Positions 34,923 to 44,325 of a DNA stretch of 64,000 nucleotides are shown here, piece after piece (the first letter of the stretch is position 1; each line of letters starts with the position of its first letter). The stretch is from NCBI GenBank assembly GCA_913062625.1, contig CAJXWP010000006.1:1-64000 (forward strand). The letters run 5' to 3'. The notes below the pieces were generated by a model, which worked only from the letters and a program-made list of their open reading frames with translations, had not been told where the DNA came from and ran no database searches. The position numbers were made by a program, and so were the translations under genes. The DNA is from an uncultured Haliea sp. (GTDB taxonomy: Bacteria; Pseudomonadota; Gammaproteobacteria; Pseudomonadales; Halieaceae).

Positions 34923-36230
34923 ATCACTACTAGAAAGAAACTGCAGGCAACGGATTATCAGCGCGCCCCGATACGTTTACTTAACGGCGTCCTTCGCGGC
35001 GCCAGCGCCGTGGGCGTCGCTCGCTTCAACCTAAATCCTACCGCACTAATCGCGGCAGCAAGAAAAGAGACTGGTTTGACTGATTTCGGCGACGAGGATT
35101 TTCTTGCGCCCATGGAACTCCTTATTCACTCTCTAGAAAACGAAGCTGACCTGAATCCTCTAGGCCGGTTTATGAATAAGTCCAACATCTTACGCCTGCT
35201 AAAAGGGCGTTTATACGCTCAGGACCTCATCAAACGCCATCCTGAAATTCTTGCGCGCACACTACACGACCCGGTAGTCATTGTTGGTCTTGCACGCTCG
35301 GGTACAACCCGGCTACATCGTCTGATGGCCTCCGATTCAAATTTTTTACATGTCAAATCCTGGGAATCAGTGTACCCAGTACCGTATCCTGAATGCTTTA
35401 CGGCTAGAGCAGAAGGAAAAACTGATCCTCGTATCACAGCCATAGAAAAGGGTCTCAAAGCCGTGCTCTACATGAGTCCACAAATCGCGGCAGTGCACCC
35501 GCTGGACACGTTCGGAGTGGAAGAAGAAATCGGGCTTATACAGCATGGCTTTTCAACACAATTGTTTGAGGTTGTGGCAAAAGTTCCAACGTTTGCAGAG
35601 TGGCTGATGACTCATGATCAGACGGCTGCCTATGAGTATATGGCGCTCCTTTTAAAAATCACTTCCTGGTTTCGTGACGATCCTCAGGACAAACCCTGGC
35701 TACTCAAATCACCACAACACATGCAAGATCTGGACGCTCTTTTACAGGTGTTCCCCAACGCAACGTTAATTTGTCCGCACCGTGATCCAGTCAAGGTGGT
35801 CGGATCTTCCTGCTCCATGGTGTGGAATTCAATTGTCCGTGACAGTGCAAGCGTGACGCCTGAATGGGTCGGCCAGGAATGGCTAAAGAAGACTGAACGT
35901 ATGCTGCACAAAAATCTTAAAACACGCGCTGAAAGCGTATGTGATAAGAACCAATACGACGTTTTATACGCGGACATCACCGCAGACTGGGAGCTTGCAA
36001 TGCAAGGTATTTACGATTTCTTAGGACGGCCGTTGACCTCTGATGCGCGCGTCGCCATGCAAGGCTGGCTGAACAGTAACCGACAACACCAGCACGGTGC
36101 GCATAAATACAATCTTAATGATTTCGGTCTCGATAGACAGGAAGTCGAGGAGCGATTGACGTTTTATCGTGAACGCTTCAATATCCCTTTCGAAACTACT
36201 AACCCACATCTGGCAGCAGCCACTCACTAA
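34923..36230 (+). CDS. Sulfotransferase family protein
   Basis: The ~435-residue protein has the PAPS-binding 5'-phosphosulfate loop VIVGLARSGTTRLHRLMAS near residue 120 and the 3'-phosphate region FPNATLICPHRDPVKVVGS near 295. The N-terminal TGLTDFGDEDFLAPMELLI block is shared with the second sulfotransferase at 37.4 kb; the two are paralogues. Products of such enzymes are sulfated lipids, steroids or sugars, made in the cytosol. The start is unusual: GAGGAGG is followed after 7 bases by ATC, not ATG. TTG at 34902, used by the track, lies before the ribosome site and is unlikely. It is followed closely by a DUF1214 gene. Confidence 0.85.
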   Translation: MTTRKKLQATDYQRAPIRLLNGVLRGASAVGVARFNLNPTALIAAARKETGLTDFGDEDFLAPMELLIHSLENEADLNPLGRFMNKSNILRLLKGRLYAQDLIKRHPEILARTLHDPVVIVGLARSGTTRLHRLMASDSNFLHVKSWESVYPVPYPECFTARAEGKTDPRITAIEKGLKAVLYMSPQIAAVHPLDTFGVEEEIGLIQHGFSTQLFEVVAKVPTFAEWLMTHDQTAAYEYMALLLKITSWFRDDPQDKPWLLKSPQHMQDLDALLQVFPNATLICPHRDPVKVVGSSCSMVWNSIVRDSASVTPEWVGQEWLKKTERMLHKNLKTRAESVCDKNQYDVLYADITADWELAMQGIYDFLGRPLTSDARVAMQGWLNSNRQHQHGAHKYNLNDFGLDRQEVEERLTFYRERFNIPFETTNPHLAAATH

Positions 36231-36248
36231 CATAATATGGAAGCCACT

Positions 36249-37367
36249 ATGACTCTTCAAACTGAAAGTCGCACGGCCCTCGGCGAATTTATTGAGCTAC
36301 TTCAGGAGGTTGACACGCGTTGGTCAGGCCCTGAATGGAACCTCAATTCCCCAGAAGACATCGTCGGCTCCCACCGCGCGCTCATGCATATTATAGAGGC
36401 GTCTCTAGTGGGAAACTTTGAGCTAGATGCCAGTCAGCCGGATTTCCGTCGCATTACAACACCAAGCCGCAAACTCACAGGAGACAACTCAGACGCGATT
36501 TACTTTGACGCCCCCGTGAGCCCGGATCATGCCTACGTTATACACGGCAGCATCCATGGCGCAGCCTATTTTTCGTTGACCATTGAGGTGGGCGCTGAAA
36601 ATGGACACATGGCAACCAGAACGGCTGGCGTGATTAATGACCAAAATTTGGAGATTGACAGCAATGGCGATTTTACAGTCTATCTGGGCGGCGAGCCAAA
36701 GGACAAAGGCTGGCTGCCTCTTGAGCCCGGCGCCTCTCGGGTTACAACGCGGCATTATTTTGAACACGCAAGTCCTGCCGCTATGGAACCAAACCTAGAG
36801 CCGCGTATCCGCATTGAATGCCTAACGGCGAAAGGCGTTCCTGCTGCTGCGCCCACTGACGAGACAGTGTCTGCGGGTATTCGACGCGTCTGTAACGCTA
36901 TACACGGCAGGACGCTGGGCATGCTTCCTATGGCCAACGGCGTACTTCCGCCATTTGTGTCACTCACGCCCAACGTATTTCCACCGCCACAGCCACCCGG
37001 TGACTTTGGTCTAGCGGCCTTTGATGCATACTATTCTATGGCTCCGTTCTTCCTGGGCCCAGATGATGCGTTGGTGATTACCGGTCGCTGGCCCGAGTGC
37101 CGCTTCGCTAATGTGTGTTTGTGGAATCGCTTCCAGCAGACCCTTGATTTTCGGAGCCGCAGCGTATCCCTCAATCGGACTCAAACGGTGGTGGAGAGCG
37201 ACGGTAGTTTCAGAATAATCATCGCGCATTCGGACCCCGGCCTACCGAACTGGCTGGACACGGAGGGCAATCTCTTCGGCCTCGTGTTCTGGCGATTTTT
37301 CCTCGTCACAGGTGACGCAGAAACACCGCAGGCGACTGTTACTAAGCTTTCTGAGCTGGAGGCCTAA
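36249..37367 (+). CDS. DUF1214 domain-containing protein
   Basis: The 372-residue protein ends with the DUF1214 core: YSMAPFFLGPDDALVITGRWP, CRFANVCLWNRFQQT, RSVSLNRTQTVVESDGSFR and HSDPGLPNWLDTEGN (residues ~260-345). The N-terminal half is not recognised. No signal peptide is seen. Two ATGs occur; 36249 has GGAAG 5 bases upstream and is chosen. DUF1214 genes are often found beside sulfotransferases, SDRs and CoA transferases in lipid-degrading bacteria. Here it lies between two paralogous sulfotransferases, 18 bases and 1 base from them, so a shared pathway is likely, but its role is unknown. Confidence 0.85.
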   Translation: MTLQTESRTALGEFIELLQEVDTRWSGPEWNLNSPEDIVGSHRALMHIIEASLVGNFELDASQPDFRRITTPSRKLTGDNSDAIYFDAPVSPDHAYVIHGSIHGAAYFSLTIEVGAENGHMATRTAGVINDQNLEIDSNGDFTVYLGGEPKDKGWLPLEPGASRVTTRHYFEHASPAAMEPNLEPRIRIECLTAKGVPAAAPTDETVSAGIRRVCNAIHGRTLGMLPMANGVLPPFVSLTPNVFPPPQPPGDFGLAAFDAYYSMAPFFLGPDDALVITGRWPECRFANVCLWNRFQQTLDFRSRSVSLNRTQTVVESDGSFRIIIAHSDPGLPNWLDTEGNLFGLVFWRFFLVTGDAETPQATVTKLSELEA

Positions 37368-37368
37368 A

Positions 37369-38607
37369 ATGCGCGCGCAAATGCCTCTCCCAGTACGCTT
37401 TTTGAATATGATCGGACGTGGCGTCAATCACATTGGCTTCGAGCCGGTTAACCTGAGTCTGGAAAAGCTGCTGCAGACCGCTGCAGACAACACCGGCCTG
37501 AGTGATTTCGGCGAAAATGATTTTCGCCAGCCACTGGCTCTGCTCCTTGAGGGACTAGAGAAAGAGGCTAATCTCTCGCTTCTCGGTCGCATCATCGCAA
37601 AGTCTGATCTAGTGCGAATCTTAGAAAATAGACTGAATTTTGTAGCGCTGTTCAAACAACAGCCCGAGATTGAGGAGCAGAGTATAGAGCGACCGATATT
37701 TGTGGTCGGCCCACCGCGCTCTGGCACTACGATCTTCCACGATTTACTGGTCATGGATCCAGACAATCGCGTCCCTCTTACCTGGGAAACCGCGCGGCCA
37801 CTGCCACCTCCTGAAACTGCCACCTACACCAGCGACCCACGCATCGCACTCGCGCAAGAAGACCTGAAGAGAGTTGACCAACTGCTGCCTGACTTTAAGA
37901 AAATGCATCCTATGGGCGCTGAGCGCGCACAGGAGTGTGTGACCATGACCAGTCACGACTTCACTTCAATGATTTATCTGGTACAGTTTTTTGTGCCAAC
38001 GTATGATCGCTGGGTAATGGAATGCGATATGCGTTCGGCGCTGAAATGGCACCGGCGCTTCCTACAAGTACTGCAGTGGAAAGCTCCTGGCAAACGCTGG
38101 GCTCTCAAATCTCCTCAGCACCTGTGGCATCTACAGCACATTCACCGAGAGTATCCGGACGCGCTTTTTGTACAAACGCATCGTGATCCCGTAAAAATTG
38201 TTATTTCAACCAGCAACCTCGCAACCACACTGCATACGCTGTCCAGCGATAAGACTGATCTCAGCAAGGTTACAGCCTACTATGCCAAAGCTTTGGCGCA
38301 GGGCTACAGCAATACCGTCGCCTACCGACAATCAGGGCAGCTCCCCGAGAGTCAGGTAATCGACCTGTACTTCCGCGATTTTATGGCAGACCAGGTAGGT
38401 ACGGTTCGACGCGCCTATGAACATTTCGATATCGAGCTATCGGACAAAGCTGCCGCCGCCATGCAATCCTTCCTCGACAATAACCCAGCAGATAAACACG
38501 GCAAGCATTTGTACAGCCTGAAAGATACGGGGATGGAAGAGAGCGAGCTGCGTGAACTATTTACAGAGTACGAAGCGTATTTCGATGTGCCGCAAGAGTC
38601 GCTTTAA
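37369..38607 (+). CDS. Sulfotransferase family protein
   Basis: The 412-residue protein has the PAPS-binding loop FVVGPPRSGTTIFHDLLVM near residue 110 and the YPDALFVQTHRDPVKIVIS segment near 265, which binds the 3' phosphate. The N-terminal LPVRFLN...TGLSDFGENDFRQPLALLL matches the paralogue at 34.9 kb. ATG 37369 has GGAGG 7 bases upstream and follows the DUF1214 stop at once; the track start at 37312 lies inside that gene. The pair probably sulfates two substrates or works as a heteromer; no sulfatase or PAPS synthesis gene is in the window. Confidence 0.9.
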   Translation: MRAQMPLPVRFLNMIGRGVNHIGFEPVNLSLEKLLQTAADNTGLSDFGENDFRQPLALLLEGLEKEANLSLLGRIIAKSDLVRILENRLNFVALFKQQPEIEEQSIERPIFVVGPPRSGTTIFHDLLVMDPDNRVPLTWETARPLPPPETATYTSDPRIALAQEDLKRVDQLLPDFKKMHPMGAERAQECVTMTSHDFTSMIYLVQFFVPTYDRWVMECDMRSALKWHRRFLQVLQWKAPGKRWALKSPQHLWHLQHIHREYPDALFVQTHRDPVKIVISTSNLATTLHTLSSDKTDLSKVTAYYAKALAQGYSNTVAYRQSGQLPESQVIDLYFRDFMADQVGTVRRAYEHFDIELSDKAAAAMQSFLDNNPADKHGKHLYSLKDTGMEESELRELFTEYEAYFDVPQESL

Positions 38608-38645
38608 ACCGAGCATTTCACGGGATTGCATATAGCGAGAAATAG

Positions 38646-39515
38646 ATGAAATTTTGGCAAGCCATTACCTGGGCTGAGACCGACCAACTGATTGAAATTG
38701 CCCGCTTCGCTGAGGACATGGGCTTTCATGGGCTAATGAGCGGAGATCACGCCGTCTATCCTGAGTCTGTCGTGCCGAATTATCCGTATTCCGAAAGCGG
38801 TGTGCCACCCATGCAAGCCGATGACGAATACCCGGACCAAACTGCGATTTTTGCCGCGATGGCCGCGGTAACAAACACACTACTTTTTACCTGCGGGGTC
38901 TATGTGTTACCACTGCGCAATCCCCATGAGGTGGCACGAGCCAGCGCCACACTGGCAATACTCAGTGACAACCGGTTTGTCCTGGGCGTGGGCATTGGTT
39001 GGATGAAGGAAGAGTTTGATATCTACGGTGTCGATTTTCACCGGCGTGGAAAAATAACCGATGAGATTATTGAGGTTTTGCATAAGCTGTGGGACGGCCA
39101 AATGGTTGAGCATCATGGCGCGCATTTTGACTTTCCTAGAGTACAGTTAAGCCCTGCGCCTCAGACGCATCCCTCGATCTACGTGGGAGGGTCCAGTCAA
39201 ATCGCACTGCGCCGCGCGGCGCGCGTGGGGAACGGCTATATCGGTGCAGGCACCGCCCCAGACGACGTCGGCCCCTTACTGCAGAGGCTGAATACACTGC
39301 GTAAGGAATATGGGCGCGATCACCTGCCCTTTGAAGCAATGATCGGCATCAGCGCATCACCGAGTCTGAAACTCTACCAGCGATTAGCCAATGATGGACT
39401 GGAAAGTACGGTAGCCCCACCCTTTCAGTATGCATTGGGAAAGAAACATTCTACTATCGATGAGAAGAAGCAGTTTATGGAATACTATGCGGAGAGCATT
39501 GTGCGTCACTTCTGA
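38646..39515 (+). CDS. LLM class flavin-dependent oxidoreductase
   Basis: The 289-residue TIM-barrel protein has the luciferase-like monooxygenase family pattern: MGFHGLMSGDHAVYPESV near residue 25, ALRNPHEVARASATLAILSDNRFVLGVGIGWMKEEF around 85-125, and SPAPQTHPSIYVGGSSQIALRRAARVGNGYI. The TIGR03619-type N-terminus suggests an F420-group sequence, but related proteobacterial enzymes use FMN and no F420 genes are visible. It would oxidise or reduce a small hydrophobic substrate in the cytosol. It follows the sulfotransferase by 38 bases, probably in one transcript. Confidence 0.9.
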   Translation: MKFWQAITWAETDQLIEIARFAEDMGFHGLMSGDHAVYPESVVPNYPYSESGVPPMQADDEYPDQTAIFAAMAAVTNTLLFTCGVYVLPLRNPHEVARASATLAILSDNRFVLGVGIGWMKEEFDIYGVDFHRRGKITDEIIEVLHKLWDGQMVEHHGAHFDFPRVQLSPAPQTHPSIYVGGSSQIALRRAARVGNGYIGAGTAPDDVGPLLQRLNTLRKEYGRDHLPFEAMIGISASPSLKLYQRLANDGLESTVAPPFQYALGKKHSTIDEKKQFMEYYAESIVRHF

Positions 39516-39591
39516 CCCCGCAGCCCTGCTTGGTGTTACAGTTATAGAGCGGCACTGGGCTCACTAGTAGCCGCTCTAGAAAGGATACACC

Positions 39592-40362
39592 ATGAGTCGT
39601 TCTTATACGCCCATTACGCACTACCGCTCAATACCCTTTAGCGCTGTCTGCAATGGGGGCCAGACCATTAGCCATGATGTCTATCGGCTTGGGAGTGGCC
39701 CACCCGTAATCATCATCCAAGAGCTGCCCGGCATTGGGCCCCAAACGCTGCAGCTGGCGGATGAATTTGTAGAGCATGGCTTCGAGGTAATACTGCCGCA
39801 CTTGTTTGGCCCACTGGAGAAAGTCAGTGTCGGCGGCAACCTAGTGCGTGTGTTCTGTATGCGTAAGGAGTTCAGCTTGTTTAAGGCGAATGGCTCAAGC
39901 CCGATTGTGGACTGGCTAAAAGCCCTGTGCCGCGACGTTAAAACATACAGCAAAACCAAGGGCGTCGGGGTGATCGGCATGTGCCTCACGGGGAATTTTG
40001 CTATCTCGCTGATGGGCGATGAAAGTGTCCTAGCCGCCGTCAGCTCGCAACCGTCGATGCCGCTACTCAAGCCCACCCAACTGCATATGTCGGCCGCAGA
40101 CATTGACGCCATTAAACACCGTATCGACAACACAGCCCCTATACACGCCTACCGGTTCGACAAAGATCCCATGTGCACGGCGGAAAAATATCAGTCCATC
40201 GAAAGCGCATTTAACGACCCTGAAGCCACGCGTGTTATCACCCATACTTTACCGGGAAAGGGCCATTCAGTGCTTACGCTCGATTTTGTCAATGAGAGCG
40301 GTCATCCTACTCGCGAGGCGTTAAACGATATTTTGGCCTATTTTTCAGCTCAGCTTCAATGA
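39592..40362 (+). CDS. Dienelactone hydrolase family protein
   Basis: The 256-residue alpha/beta-hydrolase has the DLH pattern: the IQELPGIGPQTLQLADEFVEHGFEVILPHLFG stretch near residue 40-70, nucleophile GVIGMCLTGNFAISL with Cys near 125, and the catalytic His in PGKGHSVLTLDF near 222. DLH enzymes open lactone rings of chlorinated or natural dienelactones, but many relatives have unknown esterase functions. It lies 76 bases downstream of the LLM gene on the same strand. The missing usual aspartate cannot be checked without alignment. Confidence 0.85.
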   Translation: MSRSYTPITHYRSIPFSAVCNGGQTISHDVYRLGSGPPVIIIQELPGIGPQTLQLADEFVEHGFEVILPHLFGPLEKVSVGGNLVRVFCMRKEFSLFKANGSSPIVDWLKALCRDVKTYSKTKGVGVIGMCLTGNFAISLMGDESVLAAVSSQPSMPLLKPTQLHMSAADIDAIKHRIDNTAPIHAYRFDKDPMCTAEKYQSIESAFNDPEATRVITHTLPGKGHSVLTLDFVNESGHPTREALNDILAYFSAQLQ

Positions 40363-40411
40363 ATATCCGCTGCAGCTTCAATCGATCATTCGCGATGAGT
40401 GCGCTATTTCA

Positions 40412-41266
40412 ATGAATTTTATTCACAATGACCTCCTGAGGTGCCCGCTAGATCAGCATGTCCTGCACCAAGATGCAGATTCCCTGCGCTGCGAGAACGG
40501 GCATGCTTTTGACATCGCCAGACAGGGTTATGCCAATCTACTCGGTGCTGCGGACAAACGCAGTCGTGATCCCGGTGACAGCAAAGAGATGGTCGCAGCG
40601 CGACGTGATTTTCTCAGCGGCGGCCACTATCAAGCGGTGGCCGACAAACTGGTAAGTCTGGTGAAACCGCAGATCAATGCCGATTCGACCATTGTAGATG
40701 CAGGCTGCGGTGAGGGGTATTATCTGGAACAACTAGCGACCCAGATCGCGTCCTCCAGTCAGTATAGGCCTTCAATTATTGGCTTTGATATTTCCAAATG
40801 GGCAGTACAGGCCGCAACACGCCGACTTGCCGCCACTTGGTTGGTCGCCAGCAATCGCAATATTCCTGTTACAGCGCACAGTGTCGATTGCCTGCTTAGC
40901 CTATTTGGATTCCCCGTATTCAACTCTTTTCGAACCGTGCTGAAGCAAGGGGGGACGTTACTATTAGTCGATGCGGGGCCACAACATCTTATCGAGCTAC
41001 GGGAAGTTATCTATCCTCAAGTCAAACGTTCCGAGTCAACGATGTTGCAACAGGCCTGCGCAGCAGGTTTCTCGAAAGGGGAAACCTCAACATTGCAGTT
41101 TCAAACTGATCCTTTGAGCCAGCGACACATTCATCAGCTGCTCAGTATGACCCCACATCTCTTTCGTGCCACCCGAGAGGGAAAGCAACGTGCCGAAGGT
41201 CTAGATCATTTTTCCGTCACCATTGATGTGGTTTTTCAACGGCTACATAACAGCGGCGATATCTGA
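40412..41266 (+). CDS. rlmA: 23S rRNA (guanine-N1)-methyltransferase RlmA-like
   Basis: The 284-residue protein matches RlmA: a zinc finger (RCPLDQHVL, then LRCENGHAFDIARQGYANLL), the KRSRDPGDSKEMVAARRDFLSGGHYQ segment, and SAM motif VDAGCGEGYYLEQL near residue 95. The enzyme methylates G745 of 23S rRNA. In E. coli the zinc ligands are Cys5, Cys8, Cys21 and His25; here the second cysteine position is Asp (CPLD), while the other three remain (C11, C27, H31). Binding may be altered but the rest fits. It lies among lipid genes and is probably a separate unit. Confidence 0.92.
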   Translation: MNFIHNDLLRCPLDQHVLHQDADSLRCENGHAFDIARQGYANLLGAADKRSRDPGDSKEMVAARRDFLSGGHYQAVADKLVSLVKPQINADSTIVDAGCGEGYYLEQLATQIASSSQYRPSIIGFDISKWAVQAATRRLAATWLVASNRNIPVTAHSVDCLLSLFGFPVFNSFRTVLKQGGTLLLVDAGPQHLIELREVIYPQVKRSESTMLQQACAAGFSKGETSTLQFQTDPLSQRHIHQLLSMTPHLFRATREGKQRAEGLDHFSVTIDVVFQRLHNSGDI

Positions 41267-41531
41267 GTCGTTTTTCTGCCACCCAGCATCGCAACATGCT
41301 CGCATGTGAAGCGGACACGTTGTTCCATACGCAAACACCGGATCTCATTCGCGAGGTTGTGCAGCGTCTGCTACCGTTTAAAAAATACCTGCCCAGCGCT
41401 TTGCACTCGTCAACCTCGTAGCCGTGCTACCCGGATTGGTATCTGATACTGAACCACCCCGTCATTGATATCTGCAACCATACTACTTAGGATACTGTAT
41501 CTAGAGCGTAAATCGGATTTAAGGGTATGCC

Positions 41532-42749
41532 ATGAGCGATAGCCTGCACAAAGCCTTCTCACCCGCGATGCTGGGCAAACTGCCTCTCAAGAATCGCATC
41601 CTGAAAGCTGCTACCTACGAAGGTAAAACGCCGGACGGTATACCCGGTGATCTACTGCTGAACTTTCACAAAGGCATTGTTGCAGGGGGCACTGCAATGA
41701 CAACGATTGGCTACTGCACCACGGAGGCAGACGGCCGCATCAACGACCAGATGATGTGGATTCATGAGGGTATCCGCGATCGACTTACCCATATGAACAG
41801 TGAACTCAAAAAAACGGCACCTGATGTCGCCATTTCAGGCCAAATGGCTCACTGCGGAAACTTTTCCAAAAATCGAAAAATGCAGCGTTTAAAGCGTCCG
41901 CTAGGACCCTCCCGCCAATTCAATATGCTGGGAGCGGCATCCGGCATGCCGTTCGCCGGTGCCATGTCAGTCAGCGATATCGATTATCTCGTGCAGACCT
42001 ATTTCGATGCAGCCAAGCTAATGAAAGCGACTGGTTTCGATGCGGTAGAAATCCATTTCAGCCACGGCTACGGCGTCAGCCAATTCATTAGTCCCAAGAC
42101 TAACCGACGTACCGACCACTATGGTGGTAGTTTGGCCAACCGTATGAGGCTGCCACTGCGGGTAATGGACGCGGTACGCAGGGCTGTTGGGGACGATTTT
42201 CCTATCCTTGGAAAAATAGGTCTCACAGATGGCATCAAGGATGGCCTGCACATCGATGAGGCAATAGAGGTCGCCGCGATGCTCGATGCAAGCGGAATTG
42301 ACGCTCTGATCTGTTCCGGCGGAACAAGCAGCTTCAACCCGATGCTGTATTTTCGTGGCGAGACATTAGAGAAGGGCCTGATTGAGGTGGAGAAAAATCC
42401 CATTATGAAACTGGGTCTGAAGCTGATGGGATCTAAGATGTTCAACTACTATCCTTATGAGGAGTTATATTTTCTGGACGATGCCAAGCGCGTGCGCGAT
42501 CGGGTGAGCTGTCAGATGGTTTACATTGGTGGCTGTACCGACGTTACCAGTATCGAAAAAGTGATCGGAGAAGGGTTTGATTTCATTCAGCTAGGCCGCC
42601 CTCTGATCAAGGACCCCGCCTTCGTCAACAACGCAATGGCTGACCGCAACTATAAAAATGGCTGCATTCATTGCAACCGCTGTGCCAGCCTGATCGAGGC
42701 GCCTGGTGGTGTCTACTGCCCGTTAAATCTAGAAGAGGCATCGGCATAA
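41532..42749 (+). CDS. NADH:flavin oxidoreductase (Old Yellow Enzyme family)
   Basis: The 405-residue protein has RILKAATYEGKTPDG near the N-terminus, ISGQMAHCGNFSKN near residue 100, HFSHGYGVSQFISPKTNRRTDHYGG near 175-200, and ICSGGTSS. Unlike the OYE at 17.2 kb it ends with a cysteine-rich tail CIHCNRCASLIEAPGGVYCP, which resembles the zinc- or FeS-binding C-terminal segment of xenobiotic reductase-type members. Probable role: NAD(P)H-dependent reduction of an enone or unsaturated acyl substrate. It is followed by a CoA transferase on the same strand after a 170-base gap. Confidence 0.9.
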   Translation: MSDSLHKAFSPAMLGKLPLKNRILKAATYEGKTPDGIPGDLLLNFHKGIVAGGTAMTTIGYCTTEADGRINDQMMWIHEGIRDRLTHMNSELKKTAPDVAISGQMAHCGNFSKNRKMQRLKRPLGPSRQFNMLGAASGMPFAGAMSVSDIDYLVQTYFDAAKLMKATGFDAVEIHFSHGYGVSQFISPKTNRRTDHYGGSLANRMRLPLRVMDAVRRAVGDDFPILGKIGLTDGIKDGLHIDEAIEVAAMLDASGIDALICSGGTSSFNPMLYFRGETLEKGLIEVEKNPIMKLGLKLMGSKMFNYYPYEELYFLDDAKRVRDRVSCQMVYIGGCTDVTSIEKVIGEGFDFIQLGRPLIKDPAFVNNAMADRNYKNGCIHCNRCASLIEAPGGVYCPLNLEEASA

Positions 42750-42921
42750 GGATGGGCACACCGGTCTACCGCTATCCGGTCGTCAATGCGCTACTGCTGG
42801 CCCATTTTTGTCGATGCACTATTGTGTAAATACAGTTTAGTCGAATCTAGCAAAAACATCGCTGCAGCGTGCAGCGAGAGGTAGAATACCGCGATAATAG
42901 TAATAGAACGGGAGAATTTCA

Positions 42922-44142
42922 TTGGACGTACGACTATCAGACTTACCTCAGGGTCCGTTAAAAGGCATTCGCGTCATCGACATTACTTCGATGATTACAG
43001 GGCCACTGTGTAGCCAGCAACTAGGAGATCTGGGGGCCGATATCATCAAAATTGAACCCATCCACGGCGAGGTTGCGCGGTGGATGGCCCCACCACAAAA
43101 AGCAGGTCTGACCGGTTTCTATACCCAGATGAATCGCAATAAACGCAGCCTGACGGTAGACCTTAAACATCCAGAAGGCATTGCCATTATCAAGAAACTG
43201 GTGGAGGAGGCGGATATCTTAGTTGAGAACTTTCGGGGCGGCGTTCCTGATCGACTGGGTATTGGCTACGAAGACTTGCGTCTTGTTAATGACAAATTAA
43301 TTTTTGTGTCCATTACAGGGTTTGGCCCAACTGGCCCCTATTCTCATAAACCGGCTTATGATCCGCTCGCGCAGGGCCTAGTCGGCATGATGCATATTCA
43401 GGGCATGCCTTTCGGGGGTAAACCACAGCTCATCCAATCGGCTATCGTTGACAAAACCACAGCGATGACTGCTGCCGGTGTTGCCATGGCAGCCCTCTAT
43501 GCACGCGATCGTCCCGGCGGAACGGGCAAAGGGCAGCGCGTCGATGTACCAATGATCGATGCCTGGGCCGCCAACTCGCTTGCCGACATGATGCCTGTGG
43601 ACAGTTTTATGCCCAATGACATGCAGGATCCTGTCCCCCTCGCCGTGCTGCGCACGTTTGAAACGAGTGATGGCTTTGTCGTAGGCATGGCGCTGCAGGA
43701 CAACCATTTCCAGAACCTGTGCAACGCATTGGAGTGCACTGAACTGTTGGAACGAGAGGGCATGCGCAACGTCGGCGAGCGGATTAGTGATTTTGGTCCA
43801 TGGCTGGATGCCATAGGTGATGTAATGAAGCGGTTCAGCACGGAAGACTTGTTATCAAAACTCGATGCCGCAGGGGTACCCTTCGGCCCCGTCAAGACCG
43901 TGCGTGAATTTGCCGAGGACCCACAGGCCAAACACAACCGCACTATTTTTGATGTCGAGCACCCCGAGGCAGGAACCCTGCGTTATGTGCGTTATCCCGG
44001 GCACTTGTCCGAAACGCCTGCCGCCATATACCGCCACCCCCCCCGTTTGGGAGAGCATACACGGGAGGTCCTGCAGGAGGCAGGGTATAGCCCTGAGGAG
44101 ATTGAGCGCCTAGTGCAAGCCAGTATTGTGGGTACTGACTAG
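42922..44142 (+). CDS. CaiB/BaiF family (class III) CoA transferase
   Basis: The 406-residue enzyme moves CoA between acyl groups. Features: GPLKGIRVIDITSMITGPLCSQQLGDLGADIIKIEP at the N-terminus, NRNKRSLTVDLKHPEG near 75, YDPLAQGLVGMMHIQG, and VDVPMIDAW near 200, where the catalytic aspartate is expected at about position 170-210. It starts with TTG 42922 after GGGAGA. Such enzymes activate carnitine, bile acids, steroids and aromatic acids for CoA-linked breakdown. The specific acid is not known. Confidence 0.9.
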   Translation: MDVRLSDLPQGPLKGIRVIDITSMITGPLCSQQLGDLGADIIKIEPIHGEVARWMAPPQKAGLTGFYTQMNRNKRSLTVDLKHPEGIAIIKKLVEEADILVENFRGGVPDRLGIGYEDLRLVNDKLIFVSITGFGPTGPYSHKPAYDPLAQGLVGMMHIQGMPFGGKPQLIQSAIVDKTTAMTAAGVAMAALYARDRPGGTGKGQRVDVPMIDAWAANSLADMMPVDSFMPNDMQDPVPLAVLRTFETSDGFVVGMALQDNHFQNLCNALECTELLEREGMRNVGERISDFGPWLDAIGDVMKRFSTEDLLSKLDAAGVPFGPVKTVREFAEDPQAKHNRTIFDVEHPEAGTLRYVRYPGHLSETPAAIYRHPPRLGEHTREVLQEAGYSPEEIERLVQASIVGTD

Positions 44143-44325
44143 TTAAACGCTTTGTTCGCGCTCACCCATAGCAGGCTACTGATATCCTTCATCCGTGGGC
44201 GACTCCATTCGGTTGACGACACCTCAGACAGACTACATATCGATCCCACTCGGTGGAAAATCAAACGACCCCTTGTTCTGGCCTAAGATATTGTCTTTAA
44301 TAGGCGTTTAAATGTAGGCACGAAA

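Noticed and set aside
35425-35437. TGATCCTCGTATC inside the first sulfotransferase
   Set aside because: The two boxes are adjacent rather than 15-16 bases apart, and it lies mid-gene.
41296-41421. 41-codon plus ORF after rlmA
   Set aside because: No ribosome site, too short, no recognisable sequence; may be a fragment of an older gene.
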